The notes under the pieces are model-generated. The model did not search any database, was not told the origin of the DNA, and worked only from the letters and a program-made list of their open reading frames with translations. The position numbers and the translations under genes were made by a program. A stretch of 64,000 bases of DNA, taken from Tomocerus qinae (taxonomy: Eukaryota; Arthropoda; Collembola; Entomobryomorpha; Tomoceridae). The stretch spans positions 50,284,909 to 50,348,908 of the forward strand of contig CM034547.1 in assembly GCA_020055645.1 (NCBI GenBank). Direction: 5' to 3'. Positions within the stretch are counted from its first letter, which is position 1. Every line of letters starts with the position of its first letter. This document shows, in pieces, positions 25,422 through 35,699 of this stretch.

Positions 25422-28400
25422 ATGATTGAAAACTATCTGAAGACTGCTTTGGAGAGCGCTACTGCCAGAGATTTGGTCTTTTACGATTTGAAAGAATTTC
25501 TGACTTCGTGTGGGTGTAAAAATATTACCACATTTATGAAGAAATGGGAAAAATATGACGTTCAGATGGAAAAAATCTCTATAGCCTATGGCAAAGGGAA
25601 CTGGACTCCAACATCGTGTAAGGAAAAATGCATTTTTAGTATTACATACTACACAGCAAGAACTAATAAACTTGAAAGATAGGACATAAGTTTTTATTGC
25701 AAATGCGAACTGAATCTTCTTGGAGTCTTGGGTTTACACATCTTGGTATATAGCGAGCTGCAGCAAAAACCCACATTATTATGTTGTATGTAAATTAATA
25801 TTTATACTATTAACTCTACTTATTTTTAGCGGAATTGGAAATAAAGAAGCAAGTGCCTTGGAAATACTTTGTAGTGGGCTATGACAAAGAGTTTGGTTCT
25901 TGTTCTATCAAAAATGAAGAGGACGATGGGAGAGACTACCAACCTTTGAACTTTGAAGAGTTAGTGCAAATGACATTTTGGGAATCAATTTATTCAGTGT
26001 TTGGCCACAAAGTGATGAAATTCATTTTTGATAAGTGCATTTTGATTTTTACAATTGAGCCAGAGATTTTCTTAATAATATCAAGTACAAAATGCTGCAT
26101 TCCCTTAAACCCCTCCCGAAGAAAAATAGCTATCACTACAACAAATAATGGAAAAGCAATTTTTTGTAAGCCTCGTAAGCGTTTTGAAACTGATAGCTTA
26201 CCAAAACCTAAGCCTACGTTGGTGACGAAAGGCCGTTCAACTTTCAATAAAGTTGAGATAAAGACAGTAATAGTTCAGCACCAAAAAATAGTAGATGAGG
26301 GCCCAACAACATCAGAAAAAATAACATGTAACTCAGTTTTAAAAACTGTGTTAGTGGGTGATTCCTCACCTTCCAACACGATGATAACGAACAGCAATTC
26401 AATTTCCGTAAACCCTGGTTTGAAAAGAAAAGGAGATTCTATATCATCAAAGTCAGATGTACCAAGCAAACGAACGAAAAGTGGTGCTGATAAAAATGCT
26501 ATCGTTCGATGGGTAACTCCAAAGGGCGAAGTACTGGAGTCCATTATTTCCGAAAGAGATAAAAATAAGCAAAAACAAAACATTTCTTCGTGTCTACCAG
26601 TAAACTCGGTGGATCGTACAGAATATGGTGTTGTAGCTATATTAAAAGACAGTTATTTCAAAGACAAGGGGATACCATTGGATATAATTGGAAAAATAAC
26701 GTTCCCAATAAACCGTCTACCAAGCGAATATGAAGGCCTTAGATTGCCAAAAGATTTGATAAGCAATGGGCAATGTTTCATGTGTGCTGTGTACAGAATG
26801 TCAGAAACTGAAGCAAAAAAACGCAAAATTAGAATTAAACCAAGAAAACGAAAGAGCAAAGAAAAACCAGTTACTGACGTAGCTTTTGGAATTGCAGACC
26901 AAGAAATTCGGGAAATTAATGGCAGTGACAGTAGCAGTGATTGTAATGTAGATTTTTCACGATACTTCTCGTATAATCCTTACAAAATACTACCAACAGA
27001 TGAAATTTTATATAACAAAAGTAGTTGGTCCAAGCTCCCCTCATCACATTTTGCTAGAAGAATTGTTTCCATGAATGAAGAAAGCGGGATAAATGTATTA
27101 ATGGCAGAAATTTTGGGTGTGGAAGAAAATCTTTATCATCAGATTGTGAAATCCAAACTTTGGGATGAATTGAGAGAACTGAGGAATATTGCAACCACCG
27201 TAGTTTCTTTTCATAAAAAAGTTAAGGATATCCATAAAATAATTAAAAACTGCTTAAGGCACTCTCTAGTCAATTACATTCAAAAATTAATGCTAAAAGC
27301 CACCAAAAAGATTCATAGAAAAAATTATCGCTACCTCAACCAAAAACCTCACAAAATGAAATTGCCTCAAAATTTGACGAGAAGTAGCATTATATGTAGT
27401 GATAATTTGATAGAAGTGGTAAAACCAACATTAGATCCTTCAAGTAGTTCCTTGGAATCAGAAAAATCACAAAATTCGCCCCCTTGCTGTATACCTCTCA
27501 ATTTGCGGCACTTGAGTCAATTCTTTCCATCTGATTCTGATGGTTGTAGTAAGTCATTATCCCATATTTCGAATGCATTGTCACAATCCAAGGTCGAAAT
27601 CCAGAAAAAAAGCAAAACTATGGTGTTCCAGAATTTGAAACAAGCTATTCCTCATATCTGTATTCTATCTACTTTGAGTCATATATTACATTTATCTGGA
27701 GCCGACAGATTTATTTCTTCGAGAAGAAATAAAAGAGGTTTCATTTCTTTTGTTAAGAAATCAATTATGATGGGTGGAAAACATTGTTCGCTGCAATTAG
27801 GACTGTTAATGGAATCCCTACATCAAGAAGATTGTTCATGGGCGAAACAAATAGAAAATGAAAACATCAGACGAAGCATATTTTCCTCTGTTGTACAGTG
27901 GCTTTTTAGAAACTACGTCTTGGCTTTCATGAAAACCAGTTTTTACGCAACTGAAGCATCGAATAGCCGCAATTCCTGTGTATTTTATTTAAGAGAGGCG
28001 TGGAAAAGCGTAACTGATAAAGTGAAAGATCGTTACTTAAAGAAAAAATCACTGAGACGAATTAGTGTTACGAAAGCGAAAGACAAGGTTCAGCCGTCTG
28101 CCATGCTTCGTTTACTTCCTAAATCAAACAACGGTATCAGAACGTTGATCTCGATTAAAAAATCTATGTAAGTATTTCAATATTTTTTTTATCTTTTACT
28201 GATTGTCATAATTTATTATGATTACAATGTTTGAGTTGGAATTGCGAATTGAAACTGATGTGTTCAGAAAATTCTTTTACAAAACTGTATTCTTATAATA
28301 TTTTCTTAGGCACAGCACTCTAAATCATAAAGACTGCAGACATTTACTTCATTATTTAAACTCGAAACTGTGTCCTCAAGGAATTCAAGATCCTAATGGT

Positions 28401-31297
28401 ATTAGGGCCAAATGGTCGGCGTTCTACCAAAGTCGTAGTAATAGCAAAAATGTACCTCTCTACTACGTACGAGCGGATATAATGGATGCCTATCCCTCCG
28501 TCGATTTAAAGCTGCTAAAGGATATTTTAATACGTTCATTTTATGAAAATGGGGACTTTACGCTGAAAACATACAGGGTAACAAGCGTTAGCTCTCCAAA
28601 GGTGCCTAAAGTATGTAATGTACACTTGATAATACGCATTTTTGGAATTTAATTGTTATTAATTAGGGATTATGAGGTTGTGTATTATAAAGTGGTTATA
28701 AATTAGGTATAATCTTTAATATTTTGCAGGTGCGGTATTCGTTGCTGAATAGAAATAATAGAACTAATTGGCATTCAGAGATATTTACACGCCCATGTAT
28801 TATTGAAGATACAAAATCGGTTCGAAACCCTGTTCATTTATTTAAACAAATTTTTTCATAAGTATTGGTATTTTGCCTTGTGTTTGTTGAGCTTTAGTGA
28901 TTAGTGATGCATCCCAAAAAAGTTTGCTGTGTATAGGTTGTAGTCAAAGTATTATAAATTATAATAAAGAACACCCATTCGATAAGTTTCGATTGTATAA
29001 TACCTCAAGGACGTATTTAGGGATGGGCTTTACGGGCTGAAGCTCCCCCCACGAAATCCAAGAAAAAGGGAATTATTGGAAATCTAGCCCCCTCGGAAAC
29101 TCAGTTCTGCATACGTGCTTGTCTACCTACCCTACTTACTACCCACTACCCTGATATACTACCTATCAGGCACGTATCCAGAAATTTTGTCAAGGGGTGC
29201 GCAATAATGTCAAAAATGGGACATATTCGCGGGAAGCGCAAAAATTTTTTGTAATTTTGGGCCTATTTTGGGAAAAATCTTCTCTTTTTCTCAGATTTAG
29301 AGGGGGGCAGCGCCCCCTAAATCCCCGCCCCCTTCTGGATACGTGCTTGCTACCTATTATGATATGAAGATTAAGATATTATATACATAGTTGATAGTCT
29401 TTGATAGATATAAAATTTAATTTTGTTTATTTTGTTCTGTATTAGGCCAAGACCCTGAATGCCCAAGACATAATTTTACATTTAGTAAAGGCTTTAGAAC
29501 CAAGCGTATTAAGTTTGGGGCAGCATAAGTTTGAATTCGAAAATGGCCTTCCTCAGGTTAGCCAATTCACGCTAAATAAATTTATTGTGGAATTCTCATT
29601 TAGTATATTTATAAGCGATTTTTTTTACTCTTTTAGGGTTGGATTATATCTCCGTATTTATGTAATTTATACTATGGATGTATGGAAGAAATTCATTTGT
29701 CAGAATTTATCGGACGCCCAGGAGAATTATTTCTACGAAATGTAGATGATTATTTTTATGTTTCCTCAGATCCACATAGGATTAAAAAATTTTGCGAAAA
29801 AATGAAGAATGGAATCGAAGAGTATAATTGTAAATTAAATCTAACGAAATTTACAAGCAACGTTGATGTTTCTTCTACAGTGCGAATGCCTATGACAATT
29901 TGCGACTGGGTTTCTTTTTGTGGTTGGAAGTTCTGTTTAACAACTGGCCATGTCTGTAGGGATTTCTCGTCCTACAAAGGATTGGATATTTCCTCTGCTG
30001 TTTCGTTTAGAATGAGTGACAAGACTAACTCAGATTTGTAAGAGTTAATTTTGTTTTCTAAAATAACATTATTAAGAGTTCCAAATTCCAACTCTGGCCA
30101 TCATTACTATTTATAATTTACTACAACCCTGGGACAGGGTTACCAAATTCATTGTCAGTTTAGTTGCAGATGTTATTATTAATATGGACTCTGTATTCTA
30201 GATTACTTGTAGTCCATATCTGTATTAGACTGGACATCTAGTGAGTATGCAGATTTTCAAGTGAATTTGATGGCGGGATCCTTCGTACCATAAAGGTATT
30301 TACTAACTACTACTATTTTAGTGATGAATATCTTCATGGTACGAAGGATCCCGCCGTCAAATTCACTAAGATCTGCATACTCACTAAATGTCCAGTCTAA
30401 TACCGATATGGACTATTTCCAAAATTACAAGAGCTTATGACTACAATATTTAGTAAACTATAATTTTCTTTTAAAATGTAGATTTATAATGAGCCGAATG
30501 GGGACGGTGATACCACTGAGGCTCTCATCGTTATTATTTGATCCTGTTGTGAACTGCAGAAGAAGAATTATAATGAATATATTCGAAGCTGCTTTAATGT
30601 TTGCCTTTCGCTTCTACGCAATTTGTCGAGTTGTATATCCAAACTCAAAATTTGCTACTACAGGCACTCGAATAAATACTTTGACGTCTGCCGTTCACAA
30701 AGCCGCAATGACTGTTACGCGGTGGGTAATATTATGCAATTTGTGTTTTTAAGAATCTCGAACTTGCTGATTTCGGTGTCTATGTTTAGATCGAATTAGT
30801 GCAGTATGCAATATATATTCATTTTTATTTAATGAAATTTGAGTTACAAATAGTATAGTATGGGTAACTTGTAAACTAATCATGTGTTCAATTGGATTTT
30901 CAGGCACGTGGTGCGAGGAAATGAATATCTATATGCAAGCAGACCTGTACATCATTGTAATCTCGAAAATCATAAAGAGTCTTGTCAAAGGCTTTTTAAG
31001 TACCCACGATGTAAACTACAGATTTTACCCTCCGCTGAAGTGCCAATGTATACCTCCACACCAAAAGAAGATATTCCAGCTTCTTCAATTTCCCACCCTG
31101 AAGTAGTCTTCCTCGTGTATCATGCGTTTATACTAAAACTTTCTAAGCATTCAGGAATTTTTAAGGATTCATTGCTTCCCATACTTAAAAAGGTTCGTTC
31201 TAATCAGCGGGCTAAGTTTTCAGAGGGAAATTATAATTTTTTAATGGAGACCGTAGGTTGTAAAATGCCTGAATGCTTTTTAGCCATAAAAAAATAG
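25422..31297 (+). CDS. TERT: Telomerase reverse transcriptase
   Basis: TERT copies telomeric repeats from its RNA template. Eight coding exons: 25422-25617, 25830-28167, 28310-28610, 28730-28861, 29446-29556, 29637-30037, 30482-30721, 30904-31297, about 1370 codons. All junction phases agree. Motifs in order: a TEN-like region (residues about 75-165, FDKCILIFTIEPEIFLI); T/CP motif ILYNKSSWSKLPSSHF (about 457); QFP block SLHQEDCSWAKQ (about 725); motif 1 WLFRNYVLAFMKTSFYATE (about 755); motif 2 LRLLPKSNNGIRTL; motif A YYVRADIMDAYPSV (about 897, catalytic Asp); B' GLPQGWIISPYLCNLYYG across exons 5/6; motif C RNVDDYFYVS (about 1060, catalytic Asp pair); motif E SFCGWKF; then DFSSYKG and a thumb extension ending CKMPECFLAIKK. 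VDDYFYVSSDPH resembles Tribolium VDDYFFCSPHPH. Oddity: coding exon 4 ends in an in-frame TAA (28859-28861) directly before the best donor. Weaker in-phase donors lie upstream (after residues KS or NP). Either one of those is used, or this copy or assembly has a premature stop. An acceptor-like TTTTACAG just before the start suggests a 5' UTR exon. Confidence 0.93.
29006..29121. mobile_element. Candidate hAT-type MITE in TERT intron 4
   Basis: It begins CAAGGACGTAT and ends ATACGTGCTTG, an inverted pair with one change. The flanks do not form a good 8-base duplication, so the call is weaker than that for its neighbour at 29167. Confidence 0.45.
29167..29349. mobile_element. hAT-type MITE in TERT intron 4, perfect 8-bp target duplication
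   Basis: It begins CAGGCACGTATCCAGAA and ends TTCTGGATACGTGCTTG. It is flanked on both sides by CTACCTAT (29159-29166 and 29350-29357). CA-type ends with an 8-base duplication are the hAT signature. 183 bases, non-coding. Confidence 0.85.
30210..30415. mobile_element. Palindromic MITE in TERT intron 6
   Basis: The left arm TAGTCCATATCTGTATTAGA and the right arm TCTAATACCGATATGGACTA are near-perfect inverses, and the match extends about 90 bases inward (GGCGGGATCCTTCGTACCAT). The TA at both ends would fit a TA-targeting (Tc1/mariner-type) element. A half copy sits upstream of TERT at 25230. Confidence 0.75.
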
Positions 31298-31594
31298 TTA
31301 GTTCATATACATGACACGAATGGGAGTATTTATTCAGTTTACGTGTTGTGTTCTTAATTTGTACAACCCGGAACAGTGTATTTATAATGGTATAGTTATT
31401 GTTTTGCAGCGATTAACATGATTAATATTTGAATTATGTGGATATAATTATGCCATCAGTATAGAATAAAATTTGGGGAGCGAGAAGCCATTTCATCCAC
31501 AAATCTAAAAATAATGACGAAACATTTTTTTCATTTAGATCACCTTTACCGAAATAAGTAATTCCACAGCTTTCAACGTTAGTATTTAATTTAA

Positions 31595-32278
31595 TTACTT
31601 GGTAAGTTCTCCGCGGACTTGAGGAAAGCGTTCTCGAGTAGTATACCATTTAGTGCAATCTAATTCTCTGAGATCTCTTATCCACCATCCATAATTCATG
31701 TTATTGGAGATGGGAACACAGAAGCGCTGTTCCGTTCCTAAATTAAATGGATTTCTTTACTTTACAAATATTATACTTCTCGGAAGAGTCTGAACTCTGA
31801 ACTGAAGATCGATTAATCGTTGTAAAATTTTTATGAGGTAAAGACAATTAGAAAGCTATATACCAAAAGGATTCCTTGTGTGTCGTTTCTTTTGGAAGTA
31901 CAGACGATTAAAGCGTCCATAGTGGACTCCATCGACAAGTCCACTGTACACATCAATGTTTCTGAAATTTTCTGCTAGTCTTCCATAGTCAATTTGCTCT
32001 TCGTCATCGGCATTCGGGTTTTTTGTCGGAGGGAGAAACTGCTCCAGTTTTGGTCTTCCATAATTAGCTTCACGGCAGCTAGGATTGACATATTCACGAA
32101 TCGGCTGTTGATATCCATGAAGTGTGTGTCCCATGAAAAACAATCGATTGTTCAAATGTGCATCAGCCTCTTTGGCAATTTCTTGTTTGGTTACTCCGCA
32201 GTAATTTCCGAAACGAATCATTTTACACTTTCCAGATGCTACTCCAGGGGTATTGCACATTGCACCTGATATCATCAT
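31595..32278 (-). CDS. Unrecognised small protein, two exons
   Basis: I do not recognise this protein. Exon 1 is 32278-31864 and exon 2 is 31737-31595, joined by a 126-base GT-AG intron in matching phase, giving about 185 residues. It starts MMISGAMCNTPGVASGKCKM and includes HLNNRLFFMGHTLHGYQQPI, YGRLAENFRNIDVYSGLVDG and, across the junction, NPFGTEQRFCVPISNNMNY, ending KWYTTRERFPQVRGELTK. It has no signal peptide or membrane segment. It is rich in Tyr, Asn, Arg and Trp, and the short aromatic motifs (NYGWW, HYGRFNR) are in the style of small ciliary or sperm microtubule inner proteins. That is only an impression. It converges on TERT, with stops about 300 bases apart. Further upstream exons are possible. 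Confidence 0.6.
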
Positions 32279-32844
32279 TTTGATAACTTGAAGTAGATGG
32301 AATCGGAATAATTTACTCAGGCACAAAAGGTTGACGATTTGTATATTTTATAACTTGCCGAACAACAGGCGCAAGATTCATGAATACATTATAATAAATT
32401 CATTCACGAATGAATGGAATAATATTATATTTTATTAATCTCCACTCCATCATCGTCCATCAACTATCAACTACTTTATGCAAATGCACGAGGAGTAACC
32501 ATGGGAATCCACGATTCCAAAATGTAAGTCCTATAAAAATCGGACTTATCGGAGGAATGGATTTTTGATATCGTTGCTCCATGATCGCTGTTCAAAAAGA
32601 AAGTGAATATCAGTTTTAGTTTTTATACAATGTTGATTTTTTTGCACCATTTGCCATTTAAAGCAAAGATATCAAAAATCCATCCGCCCTCGTGTGTTCT
32701 TTGATAGTCCAGGATTCCAAAAATGTAAGTCCCATCAAAATCGACCTTATTCTCCGGGAGTAATTAAGCCAGAAGTAAAACATTTTTTAACATGCATTTA
32801 GAGTCCCGGTTGCTATGAAGGCTTCCGTGGTGAGGTGAGCCTCC

Positions 32845-33264
32845 TTAAGAGTCCAGTTCCTTTACATTTGGAAATCTCTGATGACTATCAAAATACATGT
32901 AAAAATTGTTTTACAACTCTTGGAATTCTGTCTAAAGTTCTTACCCGATTTTCTTGTGTGGCACATTTTTGGAATCCTGGATATATTGTAGACCCCCTCA
33001 TTGTACAAAATATACAATATGTTTACTCATTAATACATCTTATTGCGATTATAATTTTGTAGACGATAAAATCTGCTAGAAAATTTAAATATCGTATATT
33101 TTGTACAATGGGGTGGTTGACAATATATTCTGGATTCCAAAAATGTGCCACACAAGAAAATCGGGTAAGAACTTTAGACAGAATTCCAAGAGTTGTAAAG
33201 CAATTTTTACATGTATTTTGATAGTCATCAGAGATTTCCAAATTTAAAGTTACTGGACCCTTAA
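32845..33264. mobile_element. TTAA-bounded foldback element
   Basis: Two arms of about 175 bases are inverse copies, so the same peptide frame appears on both strands. Shared words include GATGACTATCAAAATACATG and TCTTACCCGATTTTCTTGTG. The ends are TTAAGAGTCCAG and CTGGACCCTTAA. TTAA at each boundary would fit a piggyBac-type duplication. The loop is about 65 bases. No gene. Confidence 0.75.
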
Positions 33265-33445
33265 TAAATATAAAATTTTAGGCATTCGAATTGAATTTTT
33301 GATTCGAACTTATAGTTATTATGACGACATATCATAGGGGAGTCCGGCAAATGTTGTCATTTTTGACTACAGAGGGAAAAGGTAGTTCTAAAAACCGATA
33401 AACTTTTTGATTACGTTATGTGGATCAACTCTAAATATGTGGGTA

Positions 33446-33584
33446 CAGGGCCGCAGCAAGAAAAAAATTTCGGGAGGGGCACCGAGAAAAAATCACTAAA
33501 TTTTAGCAATTTTAGAGAAAAATTTCTTTATTTTTCTCGATTTCGGGGGGGGAGCACGTGCCCCCCTCCCTCGCTGCGGCCTTG
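33446..33584. mobile_element. hAT-type MITE
   Basis: It begins CAGGGCCGCAGCAAG and ends CTCGCTGCGGCCTTG. The flanks TGTGGGTA (33438-33445) and TGTAGGTA (33585-33592) match at seven of eight bases, as expected for an ageing 8-base duplication. The interior is rich in G and C runs near the right end. Confidence 0.75.
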
Positions 33585-34316
33585 TGTAGGTACGTTATTG
33601 CAATTTAACTCGGCCTTCTCACCGCTTCTTTGCAGTTTATTTCTTGGACTTACTGGCTACTGTGGCTTATGGCTACAACATCCAAAGAGACGCAACAATG
33701 ACCTCCACAACAATTTCAAATTTCATTGATTTCTTCTAACAACAACTATCCATCATCCATAGCTTCATATTTTTATCATTAATTTGTAAGGAGTTACGTT
33801 TCAATAATTGATAATTACAATGACGACAGCCATAGTTTCATCATTGCAGGGCCGAAACGCTAGCTGTCACCATTAAAATACGACACTAAAAATACTTTGA
33901 TTTTCGGCAACACAAACATGACTACGTTTTAATCTATCTTTAGGGTAGTCTGGGGTCGGAGTCGGAATTTAGCACCTCACTCCAGCACCTCACTCCATTT
34001 TCCCCTCAACAACCTCTTAGCATAAATTGGCACACCAAAGTATGATAATACACCGAATTGATGCCTTTGGTACCTACAGTCAAGGGCGTATCTAGAAATT
34101 GGATCTAGGGGGTGCTAATTTCTAAAAATGAGTACTGCATAAATAAAACATATTAGAACGCCACAGTATATTGAGAAAAAGAAGAGATTTTCGCGCGAAG
34201 CGCGAAAAAATTTGCGATTTTTATTCTTCTTGTTTAAAACATCCCTTTTATATCGTGATTTAGTGGGGTTGGGATTCAGTAGGATTCTTCTAAATACGTG
34301 ATTTATCTGTCATCAC

Positions 34317-34841
34317 CAGAGCCGTGATATGTATTTATTTATTGAAAATATGTAGGTAAAAACGTTCAAAAAAATGGCAAAACATATACAGAAATATGCA
34401 CAAAAAACAGCAAAATATGTAAAAAAAAAGGTACCCAAATAAAGGAAACTATGTATGAAAAAACGGAAAATATGTACGAAAATATGTACAAAAAATCCAA
34501 AAACGTCAAGGGCTAAAAACACAATTTTTTTGTAGAAATTACTAAAAATTGTTTATAAAGACAAAGATTTAGATTTAAAATGCTAAATTTTTTTCACAAT
34601 TGTGTCGAATTGAATTTTTAGTTTCTACTTTGTGTTAAAATTTGTCAAAAAAACACCAAAATATGAACTAAATTGTTCTACTTCCCAAAATGTGTATGAA
34701 AATATTTTTTAGGTTCCAAACCCTAAAATATGTAAAATAAAAGTGGGTGTCAAAATTCTTGAAACGTCGCGAAACGTTGACATCCGAAGTCTCAGGATTG
34801 AATTTTACCAAAGATAAAAAACCTAAATATCACGGCTCTGG
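34317..34841. mobile_element. hAT-type MITE, perfect 8-bp target duplication
   Basis: It begins CAGAGCCGTGATAT and ends ATATCACGGCTCTG. GTCATCAC flanks both sides (34309-34316 and 34842-34849). The 525-base body is very A-rich, with repeats of AAAATATGTA. The open frame seen on the minus strand (FGFFVHIFVHIFRFF) is low-complexity translation of those repeats. Confidence 0.85.
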
Positions 34842-35093
34842 TCATCACCCACTTAGTTGGGCCCCATTGGCGGATTTAATTTTAGGTGCTTTAAACCAAA
34901 AACCTCATTTCAAAAGCGACCCATTGCTAGGTACATTTCCATTTTGTAACCATATATTATAAGATAATCTCAGTTACTAAGATTGAATATAGCAAAAAGG
35001 GATTCGAAAATGCTCAAGCCGGTTACAGATTAAAAAATTCCCAAGCAAATTCGAAAATGCTCAAAAATTAGATAAGTACGCATGCAATTGTGT

Positions 35094-35533
35094 CATATCC
35101 CTAGCCATTGTAAGAAGCATACAGGCGTATGCAAGATATTTTAAACGCCTGCGGCTTAGTGAAACTATCGACCACACAGCCTCGAGGATTTTGCTATGCC
35201 TCAAGAATTTAATGCTCTTTCTAATGATGTATATATGAGGTTATGTGGTCGCCTATACCGGCTGTAAGAAATAAAATAATACAAAAAAGTTGCCCAAAAT
35301 AAACATTAAATACTAACATGCACACAGGTGTAGGCTCAGAGGTTTCGTAATTACCAGGGTCTGCAGCTAGATTCCTTGCTGTATTGACTATGCCATGAAA
35401 GTAGAAACCCGGAACCCTGACATTCTCACGTGTATGCAATGGCCGTCACCATACTTTTAATACATTGCCTACACCCGTGTGCATGTTAATAAGAACCGTG
35501 CAAAAAATATGTTAGTATGGCTAGGGATATACA
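35094..35533. mobile_element. Inverted-repeat element, family unclear
   Basis: The left end CATATCCCTAGCCAT and the right end ATGGCTAGGGATATA are inverse copies. Inner inverted words are short. About 440 bases, non-coding. Confidence 0.6.
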
Positions 35534-35699
35534 GATAAAAATATGTTTCTTGGAATTAAATGATTAAATAAATGGTGAAAACACGATAATATCTAGTGTG
35601 TTTTCAAAATATTTAGGGGGTGCTTAAGCACCCTAGCAACCCCCCTAAATACGTCCTTGCCTACAAAGTACAGTTTTATGCTAAGAGGAAGAAGGAAGA

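Larger units (their letters stand above)
34081..35659. mobile_element. hAT-type element hosting nested insertions
   Basis: It begins CAAGGGCGTATCTAGAAATT with GGGGGTGC inside, and ends GGGGGTGC inverted (about 35617) through CCCCCCTAAATACGTCCTTG. The flanks CCTACAGT (34073-34080) and CCTACAAA (35660-35667) share six of eight bases. The hAT MITE at 34317-34841 and the inverted-repeat element at 35094-35533 lie inside it. The remaining body has no transposase. Confidence 0.55.

Noticed and set aside
30882-31106. A second open frame overlapping the last TERT exon
   Set aside because: It is out of frame with TERT and has no motif of its own.
32835-33241. The same peptide (ISDDYQNTCKNCFTTLGILS) encoded on both strands
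   Set aside because: It arises from the two arms of a foldback element, not from two genes.
34313-34522. A Phe-rich frame that looks like a membrane protein
   Set aside because: It is low-complexity AAAATATGTA repeat inside a hAT-type MITE.
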